Source: Holophagales bacterium UBA5704 (lineage in GTDB: Bacteria > Acidobacteriota > Thermoanaerobaculia > Multivoradales > UBA5704). From it: a stretch of 22,485 nt of DNA. Position numbers and translations under genes: made by a program. The first letter of the stretch is position 1. Each line of letters starts with the position of its first letter. Positions 7,827-17,000 of this stretch are shown in pieces. The notes beneath the pieces are model-generated. The model saw nothing but the letters and a program-made list of their open reading frames with translations, was not told the origin of the DNA and ran no database searches. Location of the stretch: NCBI GenBank assembly GCA_002420005.1, contig DIHE01000089.1, positions 55,697 through 78,181 on the forward strand, read 5' to 3'.

Positions 7827-9467
7827 TCAGCCCACGCTCACGCGCCGGCCATCGAAGCGCCGCAGGGTGAAGCCCGAGAACAGCTCGTTGCCGGTGAAGC
7901 GCAGCTCTTCCAGCAGGCCGATGGCCACTTCTTCGCCGAGCTTCAGGCCCTCGATCCCATCGGAGCGCCAGTGAAGCCCGGCGAAGTCACGGCCGAGGGC
8001 GATGTTCGCGGCCAACTTGTCGAGCTCGTTGCCAACGGTCAGATCCGCTCCCTTCCAGGGCTCCAGGGTGAGCCCGTCGGAGCTCGCCACCACCGGCTCG
8101 GGCAGCACGTGGGTCTCATCGAGGCAGGCCTTGAGCACCGTCGCACAGGCACCGGAGATGGCGGCATGGCCGGACGGGTAGGACGGGTGGGTGGGGCACC
8201 CCTCCGGGTAGGCCTGCGCCAGAAGGGCCGTCCCCCAGCGGCGGCGCGCCTCGTCCAGCGCAGCCGAGTCGAACAGGCTGGCGTGCACCGGCATCTCGGC
8301 CGCCTTGCGCAGATGGGCCTCGACGCGGCCGGCGAATTCCTCCGGCCGGAGACGCCGGTGCACCAGCCACTTCTGGTACCAGCAGGCTTTCAGGGCCACC
8401 TGGGTGACCACGGCGAGCAGGTAGAGCAGGTAGGGCTGGCCGAAGGTGGTGAACGCCCCCTGGGTGCGCGAGTGTTTGTAGGGATTGCCGCCGTCGGGCT
8501 GCGCCCCCGCCTTGAGGGCGATCAGGCAGGCGCCGAGGAAGGCCTGATAGGTGAAGTCGCGATGCACGTACTCGCCGAGGTCGCGGCCGTTGCGGATGAA
8601 GAGCGGCGCCGGCTCGAAGCGGCTGACCTCCGCAAGGGCGCCGTTCTGGAGGGCCAGCCAATCGTCCCAGCCGGTCGCGTAGTCGACGCCGGGCACCGCG
8701 GTGCGGATCTTCGCCTCCACCCGGATCGGGGTGAAGGGAATGGATTTCCAGAGAAATTGTGAGATATATGGCCCGACCCGATCCCCCGCGCTCTCCCCCC
8801 GGAACAGGGTCGCGGCGGTGACCTCGCCGTTCTCCCGCGGACCCTGGAAGGCGGAGAGGCCCGACAGCTCCGCCGCCGCCCGCCCGGCCAGGGGATGGGC
8901 GCCGTACTCGGCGAAAGGGACGTCGCGCAGGAGGGCGTGCCAGTAAAGCTCGACGAGCTCCGCCGCCTGCTCGGGGGAGGAAAAGCCCGGGGCCGGTGGG
9001 CATTGTGGTTGCGAGGCATCCGGCCCCATGAGGTCGAACGCCCGGGAGGCCTGCGGGTTGGCGAGCTTCACGAAGCCGCCGAGCGGGATGCGCTCGAAAT
9101 CTTCCGGCTCGCCGCTCGCGAGAGCCTTCCGATAGGCCTCGAAGGCCTTGGCATCGACGACGCCACGCTCATCATGGGGCAGGCCTTTCGAATAGCAGGC
9201 GATACGGCCGGGGATCCCGTCCTCGTCGCGGCTCGCGCTCTCGACGCCCGCACCGCGCCGCATCGCGTGCTCGGCGGCCTTCCGGCGGACCTCGAACGCC
9301 TCGGCCAGACGGCGGTTCTCGGGAGAGGCGGGCCGGGTCCGGATCGCGGCGGCGAGGGGATCGGTCGTGAGGGCGCCTCCGAAGGCTGCGCTCCCCAGAG
9401 CCGCCGCACCGGCGAGGAGACCGCGGCGGGTGAGGGGAGCCAGGGGCGTCTTGGCATCGTCGGACAT
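7827..9467 (-). CDS. Vanadium-dependent haloperoxidase (PAP2-like), Tat-exported
   Basis: A 546-aa protein. The start at 9467 is chosen because the open frame further upstream is non-coding in style, this ATG has a good Shine-Dalgarno, and it begins a Tat signal (TRRGLLAGAAAL, twin Arg 14-15). The vanadate-binding set is complete: Lys366 and Arg374 in KWLVHRRLRPE, Ser432-Gly433-His434 in PSYPSGHAAISG, and Arg493 with His499 in GRDFAGLHW. Enzymes of this family use peroxide to oxidise halides in the periplasm or outside the cell; the related acid phosphatases use the same pocket for phosphate. Twin-Arg export suggests folding and cofactor loading before transport. It is the last gene of a three-gene minus-strand operon, 14 nt behind the 1520-aa surface protein. 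Halide specificity cannot be told from the sequence. Confidence 0.9.
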   Translation of the reverse strand: MSDDAKTPLAPLTRRGLLAGAAALGSAAFGGALTTDPLAAAIRTRPASPENRRLAEAFEVRRKAAEHAMRRGAGVESASRDEDGIPGRIACYSKGLPHDERGVVDAKAFEAYRKALASGEPEDFERIPLGGFVKLANPQASRAFDLMGPDASQPQCPPAPGFSSPEQAAELVELYWHALLRDVPFAEYGAHPLAGRAAAELSGLSAFQGPRENGEVTAATLFRGESAGDRVGPYISQFLWKSIPFTPIRVEAKIRTAVPGVDYATGWDDWLALQNGALAEVSRFEPAPLFIRNGRDLGEYVHRDFTYQAFLGACLIALKAGAQPDGGNPYKHSRTQGAFTTFGQPYLLYLLAVVTQVALKACWYQKWLVHRRLRPEEFAGRVEAHLRKAAEMPVHASLFDSAALDEARRRWGTALLAQAYPEGCPTHPSYPSGHAAISGACATVLKACLDETHVLPEPVVASSDGLTLEPWKGADLTVGNELDKLAANIALGRDFAGLHWRSDGIEGLKLGEEVAIGLLEELRFTGNELFSGFTLRRFDGRRVSVG

Positions 9468-9475
9468 GGCACAGG

Positions 9476-9482
9476 CTCCCTT
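9476..9482 (-). promoter_or_regulatory. Ribosome binding site of the haloperoxidase gene
   Basis: AAGGGAG on the minus strand lies 8 nt before the ATG at 9467 and touches the stop codon of the preceding gene (9484-9482). It fixes the start and suggests coupled translation. Confidence 0.65.
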
Positions 9483-12400
9483 CAGGGTTGACCGGACGCG
9501 CCGCAGAAGAGCTCGACGGCTCCGGCGTCCTCGCATTGGTGATCCTCGTCGGTGCAGCTCCCCCAGGCGCCGAAGTCGTAGACCGCGAGGCTCGTCTCGC
9601 ACACCGCGGTGCCCCAGGTGCAGGCGACGGCCTCCTGGCGCAACCGGTAGGAGAAACCGCGGCGCAGCGTGGCGCAGAACCCGCCGTCGGGGCCGGGCAC
9701 GACGATCCCCGCCGGCAGCCATTCTCCCTCCTGCGTTCCCTGCAACTCAAGGGTCAACGTCCCGGTGACGGGCTCCGTGGAACAACTGGAGCTATAGCTC
9801 AGAAGCCCTTCGATACAGGCCTTCCCGATCGTCTCGATGTCTCCGAAGTCGGTGATCCCGCCGGGGACCGGTAGCACCGCAGGTCCGAGAACCCTCTGCG
9901 GAACGGCGTCGACGATCACCCGCACGAGGTCGGTGCGGACCTGGACGGCGCCGGTCGCAAAGGTGCCGTCGGCCGCCGGTGTCACCGTGCCTCCCAGGTA
10001 GGAAACCTCCGCATCCGGCGCCGGCAGACCCTGCTCATCGACCACCCGCCCGGCGAGCACGGTCGTCACCGGCGGCCGCTGCAACGGCCGCCAGGCGAGG
10101 GCCTGGAAACCGCCGGTGACCGGGCCGGTGGGGGACGCCAGCAGAGTGAAGAGACCGGTCTGCGGATCGAGCTGCAGGAGGTCCGTGGCGGTCACCACGC
10201 GAAGGCTCCGGCCGCCGGGGGCGGGCGCCATGCCCCGGACCAGGCCGGGGTCCGCGGTCGCGCGGGTGGAGAGGACGGCTCCCGTCACCGGATCGATCGC
10301 CCGGAGCGTGCCGGAGCCGCCGGAGAAGGCGAGCAGATGGAGGAGGCCGTCGGCCGCCGCCAGACCTCCGGGCTCGCCGGTGAAACCGGCCGCGACCGTC
10401 CGCACGTACCGGTTCTCCAGGTCGAGGGCGAGCACGGCCAGCTCGGCGTCCTCGCCAAAGCCGGAGGCGGCCAGGCCGTAGAGCGTCTCCGCGCCGAGGT
10501 CGAACGTGAGATCGACGATCTTGGGAAGATCCCCCGTCTCGGGGTCCTCGAAGGTGCCGAGGTCGTTCTGGACCTCGCCGGTCTCCGGATCAAGGAGCAG
10601 GAGCCGGGTACCGCGGTTCCCAAAGGAGCGGATCGCCTCGATCGGCCGCTCCGGCGCGGTCGCCCACAGCCGGCCGGCCGCGTCGAAGGCGAGGCCGGTC
10701 ACCGCTTCCGCGTCGGGCAGCGGCTCGCTCCACGGCAACACGCGGCCGAGGGCCTCGTCGAAGACGAAGAGACGGCCCGGTTGTGACCCGCCGTCCGTCA
10801 GGTAGAGGAGCGAGGAGGCCACCGCGATGTCACCGGCGTCCGTCACCCCGCCCGGCTGTGGAGAGACCGGCACCGAGGTACCGGCCAGCGTTTCACCGGC
10901 CAGCAGGACGCTCGCCTGGCAGGTCACGGTTCCCCGGGCGGTGGGCACGGTGGCGACGGAGAACCGGCCGTCGGCACCGCTCACCGCCTGGAGGCCGAGG
11001 CAGCTGACGGAAGCGTTGGCGACCGGCTCTCCGGCGAGATCCACCACCCGGCCCTCCACGTCCGTGCCCGGATCGGGCTCCACCGGCAGCACCAGCTCCG
11101 CCGAGGAGGTCTGCTGCCCCAGGCTGTCCATCGCCACCACCGAGAGGCGCACCTCGGACGCCCCCGGATCGACCTGGAAGGCGTGCTCAAAGGGCGGCGC
11201 AACGTCCGCCGCGACGTCGGCGCCGTCGATCCAGTAGCGGACCTCGGCCAGCCCGACGTCGTCCGCGGCGCCGGCCCGCAGCCGTACGAGGCCGCCCGCC
11301 ACCAGCGCGGTTCCAGCCTGCGGCTCGAGGAGGGCCACCACCGGCGGCTCGTCGGGATCGACGGCGACCACCCGCGGCCCGGTGGTCGCCGTCTGCCCGA
11401 TGTCGTCCGTGGCCACCGCCTCGACGGTGAAGCCGGTGACCCCGGAGGGCGGCAAGCCGTAGTCGAACCGGTACGGGAGGTCGGAGGCGCTCGCCAGAAG
11501 CTCGCCGTCGAGGTAGAAATCCACCTGCCGCACGGCGGTGTCATCGGTGGCCTCGACGGCGATCACCGCCGTGGAGCCCCCCGGCAGCGGCAGGCCTGGT
11601 GCCGGGGAGAGGAACCGGATGGCCGGGTCGGTGTCGGCAAGGACCGTGACGGTCACCGGCTCACCGGCCGCCCGGTTGCCCGCCAGGTCCTCGGCCTCCG
11701 CCGTGACGGTGAGCTGCGCGGCGCCGTCCGGCACCTCGAAGCTGTGGGAGTAGGGCGCGGTGAAATCGGTCGCGACCGGCTGCCCGTCGACCAGGAAGCG
11801 CACGAAGGCCACCCGCACGTCGTCCGTGGCGTTGGCCGCGAGAGAGAGGAGCCGCCGCTCGCGGATCGACGCGCCGGCCACCGGAGCGGTGAGAACGACC
11901 GAGGGCGGCCGGGGCACGGTGTTGACCTCCTCCAGGCGGACGTAGCGCCCGATGTGAAGGGCGCTGCGGCCGTTCACACCGAACCGGTAGGTGTTGGCGT
12001 CGTCGGCGGCCAGGAACACGGCCCCGTCGCGCACCGCGATCCCCATGCCGTTGTCGTCGCGCATGCTCGGCGCGCGGCTGAAGTCGAGAACGGACGAGAA
12101 GGCCGGCCGCAGAGCACCGATGCCGAAGATCGGCACGCCGTTGACGAAGAAGTAGTCCGCGCCCAGGGCGAAACCTCCCTCGACGGCCATACCGGAAAGG
12201 CCGAACGCATCCGAGGAGGCTCCCACCACGACCGGCGTCGAAGGCACCGAAAGGTCGATCACCTTGATTCCGCCGAGTGTCGTGGCGCCGTCCGCCACGT
12301 AGGCCAGCCGGCCCCGGACCACCACGTCGGCGGCGTTCGACAAGCAACAGCCTCGGGTCTGGGTGGAGCCCACGACCCGGGGGAGCGCCGGATCGCTCAC

Positions 12401-14044
12401 GTCGAGGACCTGGATGCCCTCGCGCTCCGCGGCCACCACCGCGAGGTTCTCCGTAAGGGCGATCCCGCGGGGCCGTCCGGGGAGAGAGATCTGGCCCAGC
12501 GCCACCGGAGCCGCCGGGTCGGTCACGTCGAAGAGCCGCAGCCCCCGGCCGTCGGCGACGTAGGCGATGCCGTCGCGCACGGCCACCGCGAGGGCCGTGC
12601 CCGGAGTGCGGATCGAACCGAGGACCACCGGGGCCAGGGGATTGCCGACGTCGACCGTCACCAGCCCGTTGCTCCCGGCGGCGACATAGGCGACCCCATC
12701 CGCCACCACCACGTCGAACGCTTCGCCCGGGAAGGAGCGGGAGGCCACGAGCCGCGGCTGGGAGAGGTTGGAGACGTCGACCACCTGGAGGTCCGCACCA
12801 CCGCAGGCCACGTAGGCGTAGGCGCCGTCGAGCGCCAGGTCGTTCGCCGCCCCGGGCAGGGGGAGGAACGAAAGCGCCTGTGGTGAAAACGCCTGGACGG
12901 TGACCTCGGCCGTGGCCGAGAACGTCCCGTTGGACGCCGTGATTGCGGCCGTTCCGTTCGCTCCGGCGAAGATCCGCCCCGGCTCGAGACCGAAGCTCGC
13001 CACCGCGAGGTGGGTCGAGCCGTAGGTGGTGCCGTAGGGGGCGCCGGTGGCATCGAGCCGGGTGCCGTCGACGAGCGTCGCGGTCACGGTCACCCGCCGC
13101 GACCCTTCGCCGAGGATCGTGTTGTAGACGATCGTGAACGCAGGCGGGTCCACCTGCAGGCCGGCGAGGATGGGTGCCAGGTTGACCGAGAGACGGTTGA
13201 GAGGATCGCTGCCGGCGGTCACCTCCAGGCCGTCGGAGACGCGGTCGCCGTCGGTGTCGAAGAGCCGCGGATCGGTGCCGAAGCCGGCCTCCGCACCGTC
13301 CTGGAGGCGGTCGTCATCCGTGTCGGGATCGAACGGATCGAGGCCGGCCTGGAGCTCGTCGAACGTGGAAAGGCCGTCGCCGTCCGGGTCGTCGATCGAA
13401 TCGGCGGGGTTGTTCGGATCGAGGCCGTTGGCGAGCTCGAAATCGTCCGGAAGACCATCGCCGTCCGCGTCGCCGGAGAGCACCACCTGCATCGTGATCA
13501 CACCCAGGGCGCCCTCGTTGAGGGCGCTCACCAGCACGCGGCCACTGGTGCGGGCGGTGACCCGCCCGGCGCCGTCCACCTCGGCGATCGCCGGGTTGCT
13601 CGACCGGTAGCTGGTGCCCGCAGCAGCCGGAGTCACGTCGGCCGAGGAGCCGTCGGCATAGGTCGCCACCGCAGTCAGATCGAGGGTCTGGCCGGCCGTG
13701 CCGAGCGTGGTCGCGGGCGCGGTGAGCCGCAGCACACCGGGAACCGGCACCGGGGCATCGAAGCGGATGCTCTCCACTTCGATCACCCCGTTGGCCGGAA
13801 CGGTCAGGAGGTCCGACTGGCCCGAGCGGGTGACGCCGTTGTCCACGCAGGTCGCACGCACCCGGATGGGACCCTGGTTGGCGGGCACGTTGGGGAGCAC
13901 CCAGACACCGCCGGCCTGTACGGACGCGGTGCGGTTGAGGGCGCTCACCTTGCACGAGGAGTCGAGCTGGCCGGCGAGCGGCAAGGCCGGCAAGAAGCTC
14001 GCGAACAGCAGCGTGGCGGCGACGATCGGTCCTCGGTGTTTCAT
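9482..14044 (-). CDS. Large secreted protein with Ig-like domains, calcium-binding repeats and two beta-propellers (LVIVD)
   Basis: A 1520-aa protein with a Sec signal (about residues 1-25, hydrophobic AATLLFASFLPALPLAG). Domains in order: a Big_2-like Ig domain (about 100-190); four DxDxDG-type calcium loops of thrombospondin-3 style (about 190-285); a second Big_2-like domain (290-390); an LVIVD-type propeller (about 390-700) with repeated VVDVSNLSQP/LFDVTDPAAP blades; three bacterial Ig domains (about 715-1030, each with a DD(V/T)-plus-hydrophobic motif); a carboxypeptidase-regulatory-like domain (GRVVDLAGEPVANASVSC); a second propeller-like region (about 1110-1360); another regulatory-like domain (GRVVDEQGLPAPDAEVSY); and a Cys-containing tail. 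Such proteins act outside the cell in adhesion or ligand binding; no enzyme motif is seen. It starts 9 nt after the 1952-aa protein. The family type is clear, the function is not. Confidence 0.88.
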   Translation of the reverse strand: MKHRGPIVAATLLFASFLPALPLAGQLDSSCKVSALNRTASVQAGGVWVLPNVPANQGPIRVRATCVDNGVTRSGQSDLLTVPANGVIEVESIRFDAPVPVPGVLRLTAPATTLGTAGQTLDLTAVATYADGSSADVTPAAAGTSYRSSNPAIAEVDGAGRVTARTSGRVLVSALNEGALGVITMQVVLSGDADGDGLPDDFELANGLDPNNPADSIDDPDGDGLSTFDELQAGLDPFDPDTDDDRLQDGAEAGFGTDPRLFDTDGDRVSDGLEVTAGSDPLNRLSVNLAPILAGLQVDPPAFTIVYNTILGEGSRRVTVTATLVDGTRLDATGAPYGTTYGSTHLAVASFGLEPGRIFAGANGTAAITASNGTFSATAEVTVQAFSPQALSFLPLPGAANDLALDGAYAYVACGGADLQVVDVSNLSQPRLVASRSFPGEAFDVVVADGVAYVAAGSNGLVTVDVGNPLAPVVLGSIRTPGTALAVAVRDGIAYVADGRGLRLFDVTDPAAPVALGQISLPGRPRGIALTENLAVVAAEREGIQVLDVSDPALPRVVGSTQTRGCCLSNAADVVVRGRLAYVADGATTLGGIKVIDLSVPSTPVVVGASSDAFGLSGMAVEGGFALGADYFFVNGVPIFGIGALRPAFSSVLDFSRAPSMRDDNGMGIAVRDGAVFLAADDANTYRFGVNGRSALHIGRYVRLEEVNTVPRPPSVVLTAPVAGASIRERRLLSLAANATDDVRVAFVRFLVDGQPVATDFTAPYSHSFEVPDGAAQLTVTAEAEDLAGNRAAGEPVTVTVLADTDPAIRFLSPAPGLPLPGGSTAVIAVEATDDTAVRQVDFYLDGELLASASDLPYRFDYGLPPSGVTGFTVEAVATDDIGQTATTGPRVVAVDPDEPPVVALLEPQAGTALVAGGLVRLRAGAADDVGLAEVRYWIDGADVAADVAPPFEHAFQVDPGASEVRLSVVAMDSLGQQTSSAELVLPVEPDPGTDVEGRVVDLAGEPVANASVSCLGLQAVSGADGRFSVATVPTARGTVTCQASVLLAGETLAGTSVPVSPQPGGVTDAGDIAVASSLLYLTDGGSQPGRLFVFDEALGRVLPWSEPLPDAEAVTGLAFDAAGRLWATAPERPIEAIRSFGNRGTRLLLLDPETGEVQNDLGTFEDPETGDLPKIVDLTFDLGAETLYGLAASGFGEDAELAVLALDLENRYVRTVAAGFTGEPGGLAAADGLLHLLAFSGGSGTLRAIDPVTGAVLSTRATADPGLVRGMAPAPGGRSLRVVTATDLLQLDPQTGLFTLLASPTGPVTGGFQALAWRPLQRPPVTTVLAGRVVDEQGLPAPDAEVSYLGGTVTPAADGTFATGAVQVRTDLVRVIVDAVPQRVLGPAVLPVPGGITDFGDIETIGKACIEGLLSYSSSCSTEPVTGTLTLELQGTQEGEWLPAGIVVPGPDGGFCATLRRGFSYRLRQEAVACTWGTAVCETSLAVYDFGAWGSCTDEDHQCEDAGAVELFCGASGQP
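11900..12865 (-). repeat. LVIVD-type propeller repeats in the 1520-aa protein
   Basis: Blades of roughly 40 residues recur with the pattern hydrophobic-VAYVA-x(n)-V(V/D)DV-x-(N/D)P-x-(A/R)P. Clear examples are LQVVDVSNLSQPRLV, LVTVDVGNPLAPVVLG, LRLFDVTDPAAPVALG, IQVLDVSDPALPRVVG and IKVIDLSVPSTPVVVG. They are imperfect protein repeats within the gene, not a separate element. Boundaries are approximate. Confidence 0.7.
13200..13480 (-). repeat. Calcium-binding thrombospondin-3-like repeats
   Basis: The encoded segment holds DADGDGLPDDFE, DDPDGDGLSTFDE, DPDTDDDRLQDG and DTDGDRVSDGLE, each spaced about 20-25 residues. These Asp-rich loops bind calcium in secreted proteins and usually make a rigid spacer. 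Confidence 0.75.
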
Positions 14045-14047
14045 CGG

Positions 14048-14054
14048 CTCACCT
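14048..14054 (-). promoter_or_regulatory. Ribosome binding site of the 1520-aa protein gene
   Basis: AGGTGAG on the minus strand precedes the ATG at 14044 and overlaps the last base of the upstream gene's TGA stop (14056-14054), so the two giants are probably translationally coupled. Confidence 0.55.
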
Positions 14055-17000
14055 CAATTCCTGGGTGCGAAATGGCAGCGAGAAGGGGGTATTGAGAGTC
14101 CTTGCCCGAGATCGTTGAGCACGGTGTCCACATTTCTCGGCTTGTTCGCGGCATCCAGGTCGTCGTCGATCTGTGCGAAGTAATGCCAGGTCTTGGTGTC
14201 CGAGGCTTTCTCCCCGTTCCACTCGGCCCACTGGCGGAAGGCGTCATAGACCTCGCGCGTGCGAATGACGTTGAAATCGTTCCCGGCCGTCGGGCCGTCG
14301 ATGTCGTAGATCTGGTCGTCCGATTGCGGGGTCAGGTCCTTGAAGTGCGAGCTGGAGGTGTCGTCGTGTTGATGGCTGTTGTCGATGACACCATTGGAAC
14401 ACCAGAAGCTTCTGACCTCGCGCCGCAGCTCCCAGCCGGCTCCGACCACTGCGTTGACACCCGCCGGCTGCAGGTGACCGACGATTTCGATATTCCCGCT
14501 GGCTTCTCCAACGGTGAACCCTTGCGCGAAATGGGTCTCATCGGTCATCGGCCCGAGATTCGGGAAGCCGTGGTCGGTCAGTTGTGTCGCCGAATTGGTC
14601 GGCGACATGGTGCCGGACGTCCGGAATTCCAGCTCGACCCAGAGGATCCATACGCTCACCTGGTTCGAGGTCTCACCCACGACGCTCGCCTGGACCTGGT
14701 GGCGGGTGGAGGCTCCCTTGGAAACCTTGGCGAGCTTCGGGTTGGCGGCGTCGGCGGTGGCGCCGCTCCACTGGATGTCGCGGGCGAGATCGGGATCGTC
14801 GGGCGTCAGGATCGCCTCGATCTGCACCGTTTCGTTCGCCTTGCGCACGGCCGCCCAGTTCTCGGCTCCGGTCACGTGGCTCTGCGTCGCGCCGTCCTTC
14901 ACCCGGATCTCGATCTTCACCACCTTGACCTGGACATCGTCCTGGGCCAGGACCCGGTCGCAGGCCCCGCAGCGGACCTTGAGCGTCGCTGTGTGCACAC
15001 CGACGTTGGCGAAGGCGTGGCTCACCACCGCGGAGGTGCTGGTCGTCCCGTCGTCGAATTTCCATTCGTAGCGCGGGGAGCCGCAGTCGGGCAGGCTCAG
15101 GTCGCCCGGGCTGAAGACGAACGGCTGGTCCTTGCCCTTCGCAGCCCCCTTTTCCTTGCCGTCGGCCAGCGCCTTGACCGTTCCGGGCTTGCGCGGCCGG
15201 CAGCCGCCGGAGCACTGGTTCCCGATCAGGCAGGGGTCCTGGTCGGAGCAGGAGCAGGAGGCTCCGGCGGCGGCTCGCGCGAAGGGGTCTGCCGCCGGAG
15301 GGGCCGAGGCCGGCGGCACGGCGCAACCCGGCACGCACTTGCTGCCGTCGCAGATCTGGCAGGCCGGGCAATCGGCCGAGGTGCCCGCCGCCGCGGGATT
15401 GCCGCCGCAGTGCCAGCCGGCCTTGAGGATGCCCACCCCCGGGTTGGAGACGAGGAGCGCGCCATCCTCGCTCACCGTCGCCGGCCCGATGCTGACGAAG
15501 TGGCCCAGGTCGTGATCGAACGAATACAGCTCGGTCACCTCGCCGGGCGAGAGCCCCTCCACGTTGGGCAAGGTGAGCCGGGCCGGCGGATCGAAGCGCG
15601 CTCCGGCCGGCTGGATGGTGACGATGAGCCGCGGCTGCTGCCCGAAGTTCGGCACCATGGGGACCTTGTCCGAGTGCACCACGGTGACGCTCACCAGGCC
15701 GCTGCGCGAGCCCCCCGGGAACGTCACCGAGCCGGGGGCGATCTCCAGCGCGAAGCCGGGCACGTCCGGCAGGGTGATCACCCCGCCGCGGACCTCGTCG
15801 ACCGGCACGCCGTGGGCGAGATCGAGCGGCAGCAGGAAGACCGGCATGGTGAGCGGGTTGTCCCGGCCGGGGACCGTGGTCACCACGAATTCGAGATCCG
15901 GCCAGGCGCCGGGCCGTTCGACGGTGCTGCCGTCCACGACCAGCCGCAGCGTGCCGACCGGGGCGCCCGCGATCCGGAACTGCCCCTGGGCGTCGGTCTG
16001 CGCGGTCAGGGGCGTGTCGAGGATGCGCAGCGTGGCGCCGCGCAGGGGCTGATTCATGTTGTCCAGCACGACACCGCTCACCGAGGTGGTGGCCGGGTCG
16101 GCTCCCGCGGCCCGGGCCGAGGCGACGAAGGTGGCGACCGGGCTCCCCTCCAGCCCGTCGATCCGGGCTTCGACGACGTTGTTGGCGATCCCTTCGTCGG
16201 GCTCGGCGACGAAGGCGACGATGGCGCGGCCGTCGCTGTCCGAAAGGACCGGCAGCTCCTGCCCGCCGGGCTCGAAGTGCCCCTGCCCCTCGACCACCGA
16301 CCAGCGCACCGCGACCCCTTCGAGACGGTTGAACCCGTCGTCCGTGACCACGGCCACCAGGGGCCGCGGCAGCTCCTGGCCGGCGAGGCCCTCCTGCTGG
16401 CTGCCCGAGTCCACCAGGAGCTTGCTCGCCGGCCCCGGCAGTGCGGTGAAGCGCAGCACCACCGGTCCATGGAACCCGGCGGCGGAGACCTCGACGCGCT
16501 GGTTCCCGGCCCCGGCCCGCAGGCCGAGCGTGAAGGGGGTGGCGGCACGTCCGGCGGGGTCCGTGACCACTGCGATCTGGCGCCGGCCGCCGGCCAGCGT
16601 TCCATCTCCGCCGCGCACCTTGAACACCACCGGCCGCCCCGCCACCGGCTGGCCGGCGCCGTCGCGCAGCTCGACCACGAGCGGCTGGGCGAGAAGTTGG
16701 CCGATCCCGCCCGTCTGGCGGTCTCCGGACACCACCACGAGCCGCGGCAGGTTCGGCTCGGCGCGGTGGACGGTCAGCGTGAGGTGCGCCGTGTTGCCGC
16801 CGGCATCCACGGCGTCGATCGCCAGCACGTTGGGACCGGGGACGAGCGGCAGGTCTTCGAGCAGGAAGGAGCGGTGCGCCACCGTGGCCCGCCGGCCATT
16901 GACGGTCACCACCGCCTCGGAGGCGTTGACGGTTCCCGCGACGATGTCGTTGACCAGACCGGAGACGGTGACCGAAGGAGTCAGCACCGTCGCCCCGTCG

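Noticed and set aside
9468..9722. Longer N-terminus for the haloperoxidase
   Set aside because: The extra 85 codons are Arg-rich, overlap the end of the preceding gene, and lie before a well-placed Shine-Dalgarno and a Tat signal that fit the ATG at 9467.
11183..12886. Plus-strand frame of 567 codons within the 1520-aa gene
   Set aside because: Composition shadow of the LVIVD and Ig region on the minus strand; no domain motifs.
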